Shown: piece by piece, positions 16,301-24,814 of the stretch
Position numbering within the stretch: the stretch's first letter is position 1
Layout: every line of letters begins with the position of its first letter
NCBI RefSeq assembly: GCF_900142415.1
Contig: NZ_FRAU01000003.1
Span: 126,307-190,306 of the forward strand
Origin: Rhodothermus profundi
Lineage (GTDB): Bacteria > Bacteroidota > Rhodothermia > Rhodothermales > Rhodothermaceae
Reading direction: 5' to 3'
DNA: 64,000 bases
The notes under the pieces: generated by a model
The model's database searches: none
Seen by the model: the letters and a program-made list of their open reading frames with translations, nothing else
Told to the model about the DNA's origin: nothing
Program-made: the position numbers and the translations under genes

Positions 16301-16712
16301 CATAGACAATGTTGCCCTGCTCATCGCGCATGGGCACGCTCTGGGGATCTTTATGCCCCTCGTCAATGATTTCAGCGGCGACGAATGGCCCGAACTCATA
16401 GCCATAGCCGAGGCCATTCCAGACAATGTCAGTAATTGTATTGCCCGGACTGGAAATAGAGCCGAAGTTGGTGATTTGCGTGGTGATCTTGTTGCCATTC
16501 ATCACCACGTCACGACGGGTGGTGTAGTCCGGGCAGTCCAGTTGATTCTGGAGCGGTTGTTGCTCCAGGTAGGTGTACCAGCGGTACACCTGCTTGAGCG
16601 TCCATCCGCGGCGGCGTCCCTCGCGCCATTCCTCAGGCGACTGCGCCCATGCGGCATGCATGCCAACCAGATAGCTCAGCAGCAGCGCGCCCAGAACAGC
16701 CGTCGTACGCAT
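13320..16712 (-). CDS. Large secreted protein with calcium-type aspartate repeats and C-terminal sorting domain
   Basis: A 1130-residue protein. It has a signal peptide (ending HAAWAQ) and a long unrecognised N-terminal region. Residues about 365-430 form an Asp/Gly-rich block (DYDGIDNDGDGMVDESW, YDGIDNDGDWD) like thrombospondin type 3 calcium repeats. Fibronectin-like segments follow (RKVTLYWDNRAEYSIDP, YFYAVVAYDHG). The C-terminal about 90 residues begin VVPNPYVA and end YGLYIFHVESEEGTYVGKF, a T9SS type A-style sorting domain. It is probably exported and surface-attached. It starts 16 bases after the TonB receptor stop and overlaps the PorV-like gene. In this phylum such proteins travel with TonB receptors in uptake loci; the ligand is unknown. 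Confidence 0.8.
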   Translation of the reverse strand: MRTTAVLGALLLSYLVGMHAAWAQSPEEWREGRRRGWTLKQVYRWYTYLEQQPLQNQLDCPDYTTRRDVVMNGNKITTQITNFGSISSPGNTITDIVWNGLGYGYEFGPFVAAEIIDEGHKDPQSVPMRDEQGNIVYDANGDTIWVMHIVSDGLVSNGGERSPDGKEWWGWQPIPCAQPVGSFEGLEVVHPESDEIPTSDAPDRDLDGRPDSWPESWYNPNLRQYVWPGALRQGASNADKEALYFMNDYANKEFHYYPFPDDSTKRGLGLEVEVRVYQWANPLAEDAIFFVYKITNKSPKDLEKVIFGMWGDPHVGGPGDWHDDLAYFDRRLNMVYAWDADGRSDIPGRKPGYFGFKFLESPGIDYDGIDNDGDGMVDESWYDGIDNDGDWDPERDDVGIDGIPGTGDEGEGDGLPTPGDPYDIRRPGEPNIDFTDIDESDMIGLTSFASPPFAGNRISNDERVWGFVRPGRFDEVPPEPGDYVFIYGSGPFRLRAGETKRFSIALLMGENLEDLMLNAEIVQEIYNAGYRFAKPPEKPHVVAVPGDRKVTLYWDNRAEYSIDPLSGRNDFEGYVIYRSTDPEFADLQTITDINGTPFLYEPLKMVTGVPARFDRINGIKGLSPVPYPRRGVAYFLGNDTGLRHTFVDSNNVINGQRYFYAVVAYDHGAPDLGIPPSETSKTITYNPETDTYIFDVNTVSVVPRPPAAGYVPPKIIPDLPSATGPVAHVSGHGTGTIRIDIIDPMAVEDDNPYRLIFEEVDGQLVYSVIDEKPVEVTIEVGRVGKSAGLGHRNIIPETFELLHNGQPLQEGVDYMLNPRAGRVIYLDGGAIVPGMKLLARFQYRPIYRSNLLNFEEANPIFDGLHLFVQNDSLAIDTVHTGWVQGGSGITYQVRVATAGPGRVGVPYDYEIRFADTIVDTSFATRLPLPFRVYNRTRANEPVDVFVPDVNRNGRWDLHERIIILEYPDSSPIATWEVRFFDPENRGVMPGEGDVFQVITRKPFTPEDVFTFRTRAARTEPEKVRREMREIYVVPNPYVATNILEPRNPVSRTRRGDRRLYFANLPPRCTIRIYTLAGELVDVIEHDSPIDNGIAYWDLRTRDNMDIAYGLYIFHVESEEGTYVGKFAVIK

Positions 16713-16728
16713 CGTTCTTTCTCTGCTT

Positions 16729-19419
16729 TTAGAAGGCCAGGGACATTCCTACGCGCACTTCGCGCGGTGGTCCAAACCAGTGAGGGCGGGTCAGGTACTC
16801 CTCAAGCGTATGGATGCCCGGTTTGCCGTAGTGCGGCTCCCAGGTAGCGTGCAGGTTACGGTAGCGCGCCAGCGAGTAGGTAGCGCGTCCTGTATCGTTG
16901 AAGACAAATCGTTCGTTGAGTCGGTCAAACAGGTTGTAGACGCGCGTAAAAAGCTGTAATGAAACCGGCCCCAGCTTGAAGGTCCGGTAAGCGTACAGGT
17001 CCACGGTAAGCTGTGACGGTTTACGCGCGCTGTTTGGTTTGAGGTCAACCTTTTGGTTGATGAGCTCAGGCGTGTACGGGTAGCCGGTCGAGAACTGTCC
17101 CTTGAGGCTGACGCCCCAGTTTGCGGCTCCATAGGTTACGGAGCCAGAGACCACGTGGCGCTGGTCAAAATCCAGCGGTACCAGTTCCAGGGGTGTTTCA
17201 CGTCCGGACAGGAAGTTGAAGTAGAAGGCATTGGCATCGTCCCGGTTACCCTCAGCGATCTGGAACGTGTAGTCGAGCGAGACGGCCAGTGGGTCCCGGG
17301 GGCCACGTCGTTTGGTCAGCGAGAATGTCAGCCCCTTGACGTTTGCGTAGTCTTTGTTCAGATAGATGCGATAAAGCGGGTCGCTGGCTGTTCGGAACTG
17401 GACGGTCTGCAGCGTAAGGTAATCCCGGATGTCCTTGTAGTAGACGGTAACGTCGATGGCCACCCGCGCTCCCAACTGTTGCTGCAGGCCGATCTCGTAC
17501 ATTACCGTACGCTCAGGCCGCAGGTTGGCGTTGCCAAACGTCGGGGTGGTGCCTACGCCGAATTCAAACTCCGGGTTGATGTAAATATTGCGCAGCGGCG
17601 GCATCTGGTAAAAATGCCCGTAGGACAGGTGGATAAAGCCCGTCTCCGTGATCGGAAACGAGATGCCCAGCCGTGGGCTGAACCGATACCGGGGCCGCGA
17701 GCGCCGGCGCGGTCCCAGTGGATCCAGCAAATTGGGGATGTATTCGCCTTCAGGCCAGAAGTAGTCGAAGCGAATGCCGGCGTTCACAATAAACTGCTCA
17801 AATTCCATTTTGTCCTGGACATAGGCGCTCCAGATAAGCACGCGGCGGTTCCGATAGCGATCATGGGCCGGCGACTCAAGAGGGGGTACGGTGGGCTGGC
17901 GATACTGGTTGCCATCGTAGAGCACCACGAAGTTTTCGCGTGAGAGGAAGTGGACGTTCCAGTCGATGCCTGCTTTAGCCTGATGGATACGTCCGAACTG
18001 ATGGGTGATGTCTACTTTGGCGCGCCAGGAACGGCTATCCTCATACACATGATCTTTCTGATCTCCTCCAAAGAGAAACTGATTGCCGGGAAAACCAATG
18101 ATCCGTCCGTCTGACACGTAGCGGGGGTCGGTGGGATCTTTATACAGATACGACCGGAAAGAGTGCGTGGCATAGGAGAGCCGAATGGTATAGAACGTGC
18201 GCGATGAGAGCGTATGCGTGATGTGGAGGGCATGATTGCGGCTCCAGTCCCGGTAGGTAACGACGCCATCCGGGTTGAAGCGATAGACAAAGACGAAGGG
18301 TTTGCGCCGGGCCCAGTCTCGCAGGTGGGTGTACTCGACCTTCACAGTCTGGAAGGGGCGGGCTGTAAGTTTGAGGAGTAGGTTTGAGCTGGTGCGGGGA
18401 TTCATGGGCACGCGTTCACGAGGCACGGGTAGCGAGTCTCCATAGGCAGTCCAGGGGCGTCCCTGAATTTCGTAGTACCAGGGGTTGACGTTGAAGTTGG
18501 CCGAGTCGGATGGTAGATGCTCCCGGATGCCCCAGAGGTGGCCTAACGAATGGTCGCGTCTGGCCGAGAAAAAGAAGCGCAGTTTTTTTCGAGTCAGCGG
18601 CACAGGGCCACCCAGCGTGCCTTCAATAGTGGTAGTGTTTCGTTGAATGCCCGGAGGTATATAGAAGATGTCGCCATGTCGCGTGAGATAGTCGCCGGCA
18701 TAGAGGCTAAAGGTCCCCTCCAGTTTTTCACCGCCCTCCTTGGTTACCACGTTGACGATTCCCGACATGGCTTGTCCGTACTCCGCATTGAACGTGCCGG
18801 AGATGACGGTCAATTCCTGAATAGCATTGGTGGCCACTTCCGTGGCGAGTCCGTTGGCATTGAAGGGGTTGCCTACTGACAGCCCATCGACGAGGTACGC
18901 AATTTCGGTGCTTCGTCCGCCGCGGATATGGAGTTCGCCAGAGGGGCCGCGGTTTACCCCGGCCTGCAGGGCCAGCACGTCCAGAAAGCTTTCGACCGGC
19001 AGGGCCTGAATTTCTTCGGCCACGACGGTTTTACGAAAGGACGTGAGATCGCGCTGGACCAGAGGACGCTCTGCCGTAACTACGACCTCTTCCCCTGTGA
19101 CGGCGGCGGGTTTGAGGCGCACTTCAAGCGTTCGGGTTTGATCCGAGATGATGCGCACGTTTGTGTAGCGTACGGTTTCATACCCTACGTAGGAGAAACG
19201 TACGGTATAGACGCCGGGCCGCAGATTAAGCACCACATAATAGCCCTGGATGTCAGTAACAGCGCCCTGGCCCGTCTCTTCAATATAGACGGTTGCGCCG
19301 ATAAGCGGCGCGCCGGTTTCGGCGTCCCACACGTAGCCCGCCAGTTTTCCGGTCTGGGCCCATCCCGGAAATGCCAGTACAACCAGCAGTCCCAGTAGCA
19401 ACCCGTGCTTTCCTGTCAT
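16729..19419 (-). CDS. TonB-dependent outer-membrane receptor with carboxypeptidase-regulatory-like domain
   Basis: An 896-residue protein starting at the ATG at 19419, preceded by a strong Shine-Dalgarno (GAGGAGGG); an upstream in-frame start at 19488 would pass through the intercistronic hairpin and is rejected. After the signal peptide (ending FPGWAQ) come a carboxypeptidase-regulatory-like domain (KLAGYVWDAETGAPLIGATV), a TonB-box-like EEVVVTAERP, a plug domain (LHIRGGRSTEIAYLVDGL) and a 22-strand-type barrel ending in Phe (VGMSLAF). It takes up a large substrate across the outer membrane using TonB energy. No SusD partner is present; the neighbours are an FG-GAP surface protein and a large sorting-domain protein, so the complex differs from a classic SusCD pair. 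Confidence 0.92.
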   Translation of the reverse strand: MTGKHGLLLGLLVVLAFPGWAQTGKLAGYVWDAETGAPLIGATVYIEETGQGAVTDIQGYYVVLNLRPGVYTVRFSYVGYETVRYTNVRIISDQTRTLEVRLKPAAVTGEEVVVTAERPLVQRDLTSFRKTVVAEEIQALPVESFLDVLALQAGVNRGPSGELHIRGGRSTEIAYLVDGLSVGNPFNANGLATEVATNAIQELTVISGTFNAEYGQAMSGIVNVVTKEGGEKLEGTFSLYAGDYLTRHGDIFYIPPGIQRNTTTIEGTLGGPVPLTRKKLRFFFSARRDHSLGHLWGIREHLPSDSANFNVNPWYYEIQGRPWTAYGDSLPVPRERVPMNPRTSSNLLLKLTARPFQTVKVEYTHLRDWARRKPFVFVYRFNPDGVVTYRDWSRNHALHITHTLSSRTFYTIRLSYATHSFRSYLYKDPTDPRYVSDGRIIGFPGNQFLFGGDQKDHVYEDSRSWRAKVDITHQFGRIHQAKAGIDWNVHFLSRENFVVLYDGNQYRQPTVPPLESPAHDRYRNRRVLIWSAYVQDKMEFEQFIVNAGIRFDYFWPEGEYIPNLLDPLGPRRRSRPRYRFSPRLGISFPITETGFIHLSYGHFYQMPPLRNIYINPEFEFGVGTTPTFGNANLRPERTVMYEIGLQQQLGARVAIDVTVYYKDIRDYLTLQTVQFRTASDPLYRIYLNKDYANVKGLTFSLTKRRGPRDPLAVSLDYTFQIAEGNRDDANAFYFNFLSGRETPLELVPLDFDQRHVVSGSVTYGAANWGVSLKGQFSTGYPYTPELINQKVDLKPNSARKPSQLTVDLYAYRTFKLGPVSLQLFTRVYNLFDRLNERFVFNDTGRATYSLARYRNLHATWEPHYGKPGIHTLEEYLTRPHWFGPPREVRVGMSLAF

Positions 19420-19440
19420 CGTCCCTCCTCTCGGTAACCG

Positions 19441-19481
19441 GGGGCCGTCCTGGCCGCAGGAGTGCTTGCCAGGACGGCCCC
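19441..19481 (-). other. Perfect 14-bp intercistronic hairpin
   Basis: GGGGCCGTCCTGGC (19441-19454) pairs perfectly with GCCAGGACGGCCCC (19468-19481) around a 13-base loop. It lies between the stop of the FG-GAP protein and the start of the TonB receptor. No T-tract follows on the minus strand. It probably protects the upstream mRNA or reduces read-through, setting different levels of the two products. Confidence 0.75.
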
Positions 19482-19489
19482 GCAGCAAT

Positions 19490-22234
19490 TCACCGTACCA
19501 GCATCACCCGACCAACCTTGCGGAAGTGACCAAACTCCAGGGTGTAGAAGTAGAGCCCGCTGGCAACGCGATTGCCTGCTGCGTCGGTGCCGTCCCAGCT
19601 AAAGGTGTGCGTGCCGGGGCCATAGAGCGCATCTTGGGCCAGCGTCCGCACCGTCCGTCCCAGCATATCGTAGATGCGCACCGTAATGCGCTTGGCCAGC
19701 GGTAGCGTAACGGTAAACTGCATCTGTTCGCGGAAGGGATTGGGATAGGCCGCCGACAGTTTGTAGTCGGAGGGCAGAATGACCCGTTCCTGATCAATAT
19801 CCACGGTCAGGCCGTCCGAAGCAATGATGCGCATGAAGGCGCGGGCGGGCGCAGCCTTCCGTTCCCGCAGCGTGCGCACGTAGCCGTACGTGAACGGATA
19901 GGCGGTGACCGACGCATTGGGGACCAGTCCCACAATCTGCCGCTGCCGGGTGTCCATCGTTACGGCTCCGCCTACCCCACTGATTGAGGCCCCACTGCCC
20001 GCGCTGGTCGTTCCGACCAGGCGTGGATTCTGCGGATCGGTTACATCGACCAGGTAGAAGGTTCCGGCATTATCCGGGCCAACGGCCAGCAGGTCTACGG
20101 TAAATTCGGCAAAATCTGGCGTGAACCGATAGTGGGCTACGCTGGCCGCATCCAGGGGCACCACGCTGGCATCGATCGTAGCCAGCACCTGTCCAGCATC
20201 ATCAATCAGGCGCACCGGTTGGCCTGCTCCGTTAATCCAGAGCTGCGTAGCACTGACGGCCGCAATACCGCCAGAGGCTGCCCCCTGGGCGGGCAGGTTG
20301 ATGAGAAAGAGCTGGCCGTCGCTTCCGGTGCGCAGGATCTGCGTATCGCCCCCGACAAAGACAACGGTGTCGCCCCCGACGATCAGACCGAGCGTGTTGC
20401 CAAAGCGGCCGCCGGAGGCAAGCGTGGTGTCCAAGATAACCCGCGGCGCGCCGGTAAATGCGCCGGTCCACAGATAGAGACGCAGCGCTGTGGTGCTGAT
20501 GTCGTTAACCAAGTTGGTGGCCGCGAGGACTGCTCCGCTGGCAGCCAGCGCATTGAGTGGTTCATCTCCCCCACTTACGCCCGTCAGATCCAGGGTATCC
20601 ACCTCCGATCCATCATCTGGATCCAGCGCCAGCAGCAGCGGAGGATCCTGTTTAGCGGCGGCTGCGGTTGTCAGAAAGAGTACCAGGTTGTTGCTGGAGG
20701 AGTAGGCAACGTCCCGTCCACTCCGCGCCAGGGTCCACTGTTGCGCCTGCACCGATTCGGTCCACACCTCATCGTAGGTATCCAGGCTATCATCTACGCC
20801 CTGGAACGAGACCACAACCTCTCGCTTGCCGTCCCCATCGGGATCGCCCAGATAGGCCAGCTTAGCCGGGAAGTATGGGTCATTGCCGCCGCTGGGTTCA
20901 TAGTAGCGGCTGCGCACCCCGGCCGAGTCGCGAAAGATCACATTGAAGGTAGTGCTGTCAATGGGCAGCGCCGTGTTAACGTCCAGCAACGTGTAGGCGT
21001 TGGGATCCTCTGGGTCCGTACCGGTGAATTCGGCTATACGGATGAAGTAAGAGGGTTCCCCGGCCGTAAAGGCTTTTCCGGAGTAGGAGTAGCCGGCACC
21101 GATCAGTTCCATGTGTCCATCGCCATCTAGATCCCCTGCGGTGATTCCCAGATTGGTTGGCCCTTCCAGCAGGGGAAAGATGAGCTGTTCGGTTGTGATT
21201 TCCAGGGGATTTTCTCCGCTTTCGTAGTTGAGTATGGCGATTTGTCCGGTATAAAAGTTGGGATAGAAGACCTCATCGTCTCCGTCGCCGTTAATATCCA
21301 CCACGACACCGCCAAAGAGGGCTACGTGATCGCGATTGGAAGCCCGCACGTACACGTTCTGCGCATTGGCATCCGGGAACTGATACTGGTTCGGGCCAAT
21401 GACATCGCCATTGGTGAAGTTAAAATTGTTCCAGGAGTGCATGGACAGCTCGTAGGAGCCGTCCCCATCGAGGTCAGCGGGCAGGATGGCGTAGGGGCTT
21501 CCACCGCCGCGGTTGACCGGGTCAAAATCTTCAGAAGCGCGGCTGCTAATCCGGACCTCTTCCACCCAGACTTCAAAGCCACTCCCAATGTCTCCGGTTA
21601 CTGAGAGGATATACCAGTTGTCGTAGCGGTTATTGCGTCCATTGTTGGGAAAGAGCAATTCCTGTTGTCCGTCCCCGTCTACATCCAGAACCGTCATTTG
21701 CTCGCTGACCCAGCGATCCGGTAGGTCGTCCGGAAAGTCATAGATGGAGGCGGGTCCGGTACCGTAATCGTCATCGGTTCCTGTAAACTCATAGACAAAC
21801 AGGCCGGGGCGTAGATTCAGTTGGCCAACCAGCGGGTTGGTTGCGCTGTAGTTTCGCCCGGACAAAAACATAAACTCTCCTTTGCCATCCCCATCCAGGT
21901 CGCCACACACCGCAAACCGGCTGTTGTAGGAGGTGCTGGTTGAGTCAACCCACGGGGTTGCATAGACCAGTTCCCAGGTGTCCACGCCTTTATTTTCGAT
22001 GACGTAGACGCGGCCGCCTCCTGAGTAGTCGGTTACCAGCACCTCTACCAGGCCGTCGCCGTCCATGTCGCAGGGGCCGTAGGCGCCGCGTGCGCCAGAA
22101 TGGTAGCCTACCGTGTAGGGGTCTTGAAAGTTGTCACTGACCGGTACGTTGAATACATAGTCGGTTTTCTGGGCCTGCAGGGGCCAGGCCAGCCATAACA
22201 TGGCCAGGATACAGAGTGGGGTAGCTTTGGGCAT
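19490..22234 (-). CDS. Secreted FG-GAP/VCBS-repeat protein with C-terminal sorting domain
   Basis: A 914-residue protein. It has a signal peptide (ending WPLQAQ) and at least six FG-GAP/VCBS-like motifs with aspartate loops (CDMDGDGLVEVLVTDY, GDLDGDGKGEFMF, LDVDGDGQQELLF, GDLDGDGHMELIG). These form a calcium-binding beta-propeller over residues 40-500. A second beta-rich region follows. The C-terminal 90 residues (SAAYPNPFREQMQFTV and ASGLYFYTLEFG) form a T9SS type A-like sorting domain. The start is supported by GGAGGAAG upstream. It heads the operon, with the LacI regulator divergent across a 545-base gap. It is likely a surface adhesin or ligand-capture protein working with the TonB receptor; the ligand is not predictable from sequence. 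Confidence 0.85.
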   Translation of the reverse strand: MPKATPLCILAMLWLAWPLQAQKTDYVFNVPVSDNFQDPYTVGYHSGARGAYGPCDMDGDGLVEVLVTDYSGGGRVYVIENKGVDTWELVYATPWVDSTSTSYNSRFAVCGDLDGDGKGEFMFLSGRNYSATNPLVGQLNLRPGLFVYEFTGTDDDYGTGPASIYDFPDDLPDRWVSEQMTVLDVDGDGQQELLFPNNGRNNRYDNWYILSVTGDIGSGFEVWVEEVRISSRASEDFDPVNRGGGSPYAILPADLDGDGSYELSMHSWNNFNFTNGDVIGPNQYQFPDANAQNVYVRASNRDHVALFGGVVVDINGDGDDEVFYPNFYTGQIAILNYESGENPLEITTEQLIFPLLEGPTNLGITAGDLDGDGHMELIGAGYSYSGKAFTAGEPSYFIRIAEFTGTDPEDPNAYTLLDVNTALPIDSTTFNVIFRDSAGVRSRYYEPSGGNDPYFPAKLAYLGDPDGDGKREVVVSFQGVDDSLDTYDEVWTESVQAQQWTLARSGRDVAYSSSNNLVLFLTTAAAAKQDPPLLLALDPDDGSEVDTLDLTGVSGGDEPLNALAASGAVLAATNLVNDISTTALRLYLWTGAFTGAPRVILDTTLASGGRFGNTLGLIVGGDTVVFVGGDTQILRTGSDGQLFLINLPAQGAASGGIAAVSATQLWINGAGQPVRLIDDAGQVLATIDASVVPLDAASVAHYRFTPDFAEFTVDLLAVGPDNAGTFYLVDVTDPQNPRLVGTTSAGSGASISGVGGAVTMDTRQRQIVGLVPNASVTAYPFTYGYVRTLRERKAAPARAFMRIIASDGLTVDIDQERVILPSDYKLSAAYPNPFREQMQFTVTLPLAKRITVRIYDMLGRTVRTLAQDALYGPGTHTFSWDGTDAAGNRVASGLYFYTLEFGHFRKVGRVMLVR

Positions 22235-22779
22235 GGCGCTTCCTCCGATGGTGGTGGGGATGTAACTCAGTTTTATTTTTAATTAAAAACCCAAAAATAG
22301 AAAATCAACATAATCGCCTGCGTCGCTTCGGGTTGGAAGCGGTCCCAATCGACACCGTACCGCCATAGCTCGGTCAAATTTCAGGCGTCAGCACCTTGCC
22401 TATGAGTCCGGGCCCTGAACTGCCTGGCAGCCAGGAGTGCAGGCAAGAGATGGGGTGCGGGCTACCCGGATTGTGCCCCCTCCTTTTTCCGGGTCAGGTG
22501 TCGTTTTGTCCCGTGAAGCTCCTCTTTGCGTATCTCCTGAATCATCAGAGCCTTCTGCAGGAATTCGAGGATTTGTTCTATTTCCTTTATCTTTTAAGAT
22601 AGATTCGGCATTTTTCAAAGATATGAAAAAAATATTGATCAATTGCTGAAATAAATGAGCGAGCGTTTCCTGTTTGCAGAAACAAAGTTATATTACCCGG
22701 GAACATTACGCTCTGTCGTGAAGAAACAACCTCAACCCTGTTAGCTGACCGTTTAAGCATAACCTGGAGGCCCCGCATT
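22235..22779. promoter_or_regulatory. Divergent regulatory region between envelope operon and lacI-family gene
   Basis: A 545-base gap with no supported gene. Notable elements are the perfect AT palindrome TTTTTAATTAAAAA at 22276-22289, about 42 bases before the operon start codon, and an inverted repeat TTTTCA/TGAAAA around 22613-22630 in an AT-rich stretch before the regulator gene. The minus strand also shows TATTTTTG (22292-22299), matching the Bacteroidota -7 consensus TAnnTTTG, but no clear -33 box at the right distance. Either repeat could be the LacI-family operator; neither is a typical LacI/GalR CG-centred site. Confidence 0.4.
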
Positions 22780-23823
22780 ATGGCGCAGCGCATCCGTTCT
22801 CGGAAGAAAGACAAGGTGACCATCTACGACGTTGCTCGCGAAGCGGGCGTTGCCATCTCAACCGTTTCTCGCGTGCTCAATAACTCCAGCGACGTCTCCG
22901 AGGAAACTCGGCAACGCGTCCTTCGGGCAATCGAGAAATTGCAGTTCCGCCCCGATCGGACGGCCAAAACCCTGGCGCAAAAGAAAACGCGCGTGCTGGC
23001 CGTGGCCGTTACGTCGTTTACCACGCCATTTCATAATGAACTGCTGAAAGGCGTTCGCACGGCCCTGGAAAATGTAGACGCCGACCTGCTGCTGAGTGAC
23101 CTGGGATCTAGATATCCCCAGCAGAAGTTAATGAACTTTCTACGGCGCGGAGCAGTTGATGGGCTGCTCCTGATCGGGCTCCCAGTCGATGAAAAACTTA
23201 CGCTAGAGCTGCGCGCCCTGCATGCTCCTGTTGTAATGGTGGGCTATCATCATACTGACTTTGATTGCTTTTACTGGGATGACCGGGCCGGTGCCCGAGC
23301 GGCCGTGGAACATCTGATCGCCTGCGGTCACCGTCGCATCGGCATGATCCGCTCCCACACAGAAGGAAGCTTGCAGCTTGACCGCATCGCCGGGTATCGG
23401 GAAGCATTGGAAGCGGCCGGCATCCCGTTTGACCCAGAACTGATCCGCGCCGGCAAAACCGAAAAGCATGCCGGGTTTAGTGAAGAAGCGGGCTACGAAG
23501 CCATGCAGGACCTGCTAAAGATCGAGCCGCGGGTAACTGCTGTCTTCGCCAGTAGCGACGTCCAGGCCATCGGGGCCTGGAAGGCGCTGCGTGAGGCTGG
23601 CCTGCGAGTGCCCGAAGATGTAGCTCTGGTGGGTTATGACGACATTAAGGTGAGCGAATATATCGGGTTGTCCAGCGTGTCGCAAAACATGCATACGGTT
23701 GGACGCGAAGCAACCCGGCTGCTTGTGGAACGCGTTAAAGGAGTCCGGCAAGACCCTCCGCAGGAAGTGCTGGTTGTTCCTCAGCTAAACATCCGATATT
23801 CAAGTAATTGCGGACGCACCTGA
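22780..23823 (+). CDS. LacI-family transcriptional regulator
   Basis: A 347-residue protein. It has an N-terminal LacI helix-turn-helix and hinge (TIYDVAREAGVAISTVSRVL at about 14-33, then RPDRTAKTLA) and a periplasmic-binding-protein-like effector domain (RTRVLAVAV-type first strand, later GYDDIKVSEYIGLSSVSQ). A good Shine-Dalgarno (GGAGG) precedes the ATG. It is divergent from the envelope operon starting at 22234, so it most likely represses that operon until a sugar-like effector is bound. purC follows by four bases, so the regulator transcript probably runs into a housekeeping gene. Confidence 0.92.
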   Translation: MAQRIRSRKKDKVTIYDVAREAGVAISTVSRVLNNSSDVSEETRQRVLRAIEKLQFRPDRTAKTLAQKKTRVLAVAVTSFTTPFHNELLKGVRTALENVDADLLLSDLGSRYPQQKLMNFLRRGAVDGLLLIGLPVDEKLTLELRALHAPVVMVGYHHTDFDCFYWDDRAGARAAVEHLIACGHRRIGMIRSHTEGSLQLDRIAGYREALEAAGIPFDPELIRAGKTEKHAGFSEEAGYEAMQDLLKIEPRVTAVFASSDVQAIGAWKALREAGLRVPEDVALVGYDDIKVSEYIGLSSVSQNMHTVGREATRLLVERVKGVRQDPPQEVLVVPQLNIRYSSNCGRT

Positions 23824-23827
23824 GCCC

Positions 23828-24814
23828 ATGATTACAGAGACCCTCCTACAGGCCCAACTGGAGCGAACCCTTCGGGAGACCAATCTTCGGGAACTGGGCC
23901 CGCCTTACCGAGGGAAAGTGCGTGATGTCTATACGGTGGACGAACATCTGGTAATCGTCACGACCGACCGCATTTCTGCGTTCGATCATATTTTGCGTCA
24001 GACCATTCCCTTTAAAGGACAGGTGCTAAACCAACTGGCTGCCTACTTCTTTCGCCATACCGCCGACCTGGTCCCCAATCACGTGGAGGCCGTGCCCGAC
24101 CCGAACGTAACCGTAGCACGGCGGTGCCGCCCGATCCCTATCGAATTTGTTGTGCGGGGCTATCTGGCGGGACATGCCTGGAGGGTCTACCAAAGTGGCC
24201 AGCGCGAGCTGTGCGGCAAGCGTCTCCCCGAGGGCCTGGTGCAAAACGCCCGGCTTCCTGAACCCATCCTGACGCCAGCCACCAAGGCCACAGAAGGTCA
24301 TGATGAGGACATCAGCCGGGAAGAAATTCTGGCGCGCGGCCTGCTGGATGCCGATACCTTTGACCGCATCGAAGCAATGGCCCTGGCGCTCTACCGACGC
24401 GGCGCAGAGATGGCTGCCCAACGGGGACTAATCCTGGTGGACACAAAGTATGAGTTCGGAATCGATGAAGAAGGAACGATTCGATTAATTGACGAAGTCC
24501 ATACCCCGGACTCTTCCCGTTACTTCTATGCCGATGAGTACGAGGAGCGGCTGCGCAAAGGGCTGCCGCAGCGCCAGCTCTCCAAAGAGTTTGTGCGGGA
24601 ATGGCTGATGGCCCGTGGATTCATGGGACAGCCCGGTCAGCAGCTCCCTGACCTTCCAGACGAGGTGCGCGTAGAAATTGCCCGGCGGTACATTGAGGTC
24701 TATGAGCAACTGACCGGTGAACCGTTTCAGCCTGATACCCATCCCGATCCAGAGCAGCGAATCCGGGAAAATCTGGCAACGCTGCCGCTGCTGCAGCCTC
24801 AGCTCAGTCGGTAA
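23828..24814 (+). CDS. purC: Phosphoribosylaminoimidazole-succinocarboxamide synthase
   Basis: A 328-residue SAICAR synthetase, slightly longer than the roughly 240-residue short form and like the long bacterial/yeast form. Signatures are visible: YRGKVRDVYTVD, TTDRISAFDH, RRCRPIPIEFVVRGYLAG, and LILVDTKYEFGID. It joins CAIR with aspartate using ATP in purine synthesis. It starts four bases after the lacI-family stop and its last 16 bases overlap the convergent nitrilase gene. No PurR-type control is visible. Confidence 0.95.
   Translation: MITETLLQAQLERTLRETNLRELGPPYRGKVRDVYTVDEHLVIVTTDRISAFDHILRQTIPFKGQVLNQLAAYFFRHTADLVPNHVEAVPDPNVTVARRCRPIPIEFVVRGYLAGHAWRVYQSGQRELCGKRLPEGLVQNARLPEPILTPATKATEGHDEDISREEILARGLLDADTFDRIEAMALALYRRGAEMAAQRGLILVDTKYEFGIDEEGTIRLIDEVHTPDSSRYFYADEYEERLRKGLPQRQLSKEFVREWLMARGFMGQPGQQLPDLPDEVRVEIARRYIEVYEQLTGEPFQPDTHPDPEQRIRENLATLPLLQPQLSR

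Noticed and set aside
20132-21130. Plus-strand open frame of 332 codons inside the FG-GAP gene
   Set aside because: It is antisense to conserved aspartate repeats; the translation shows no coherent domain.
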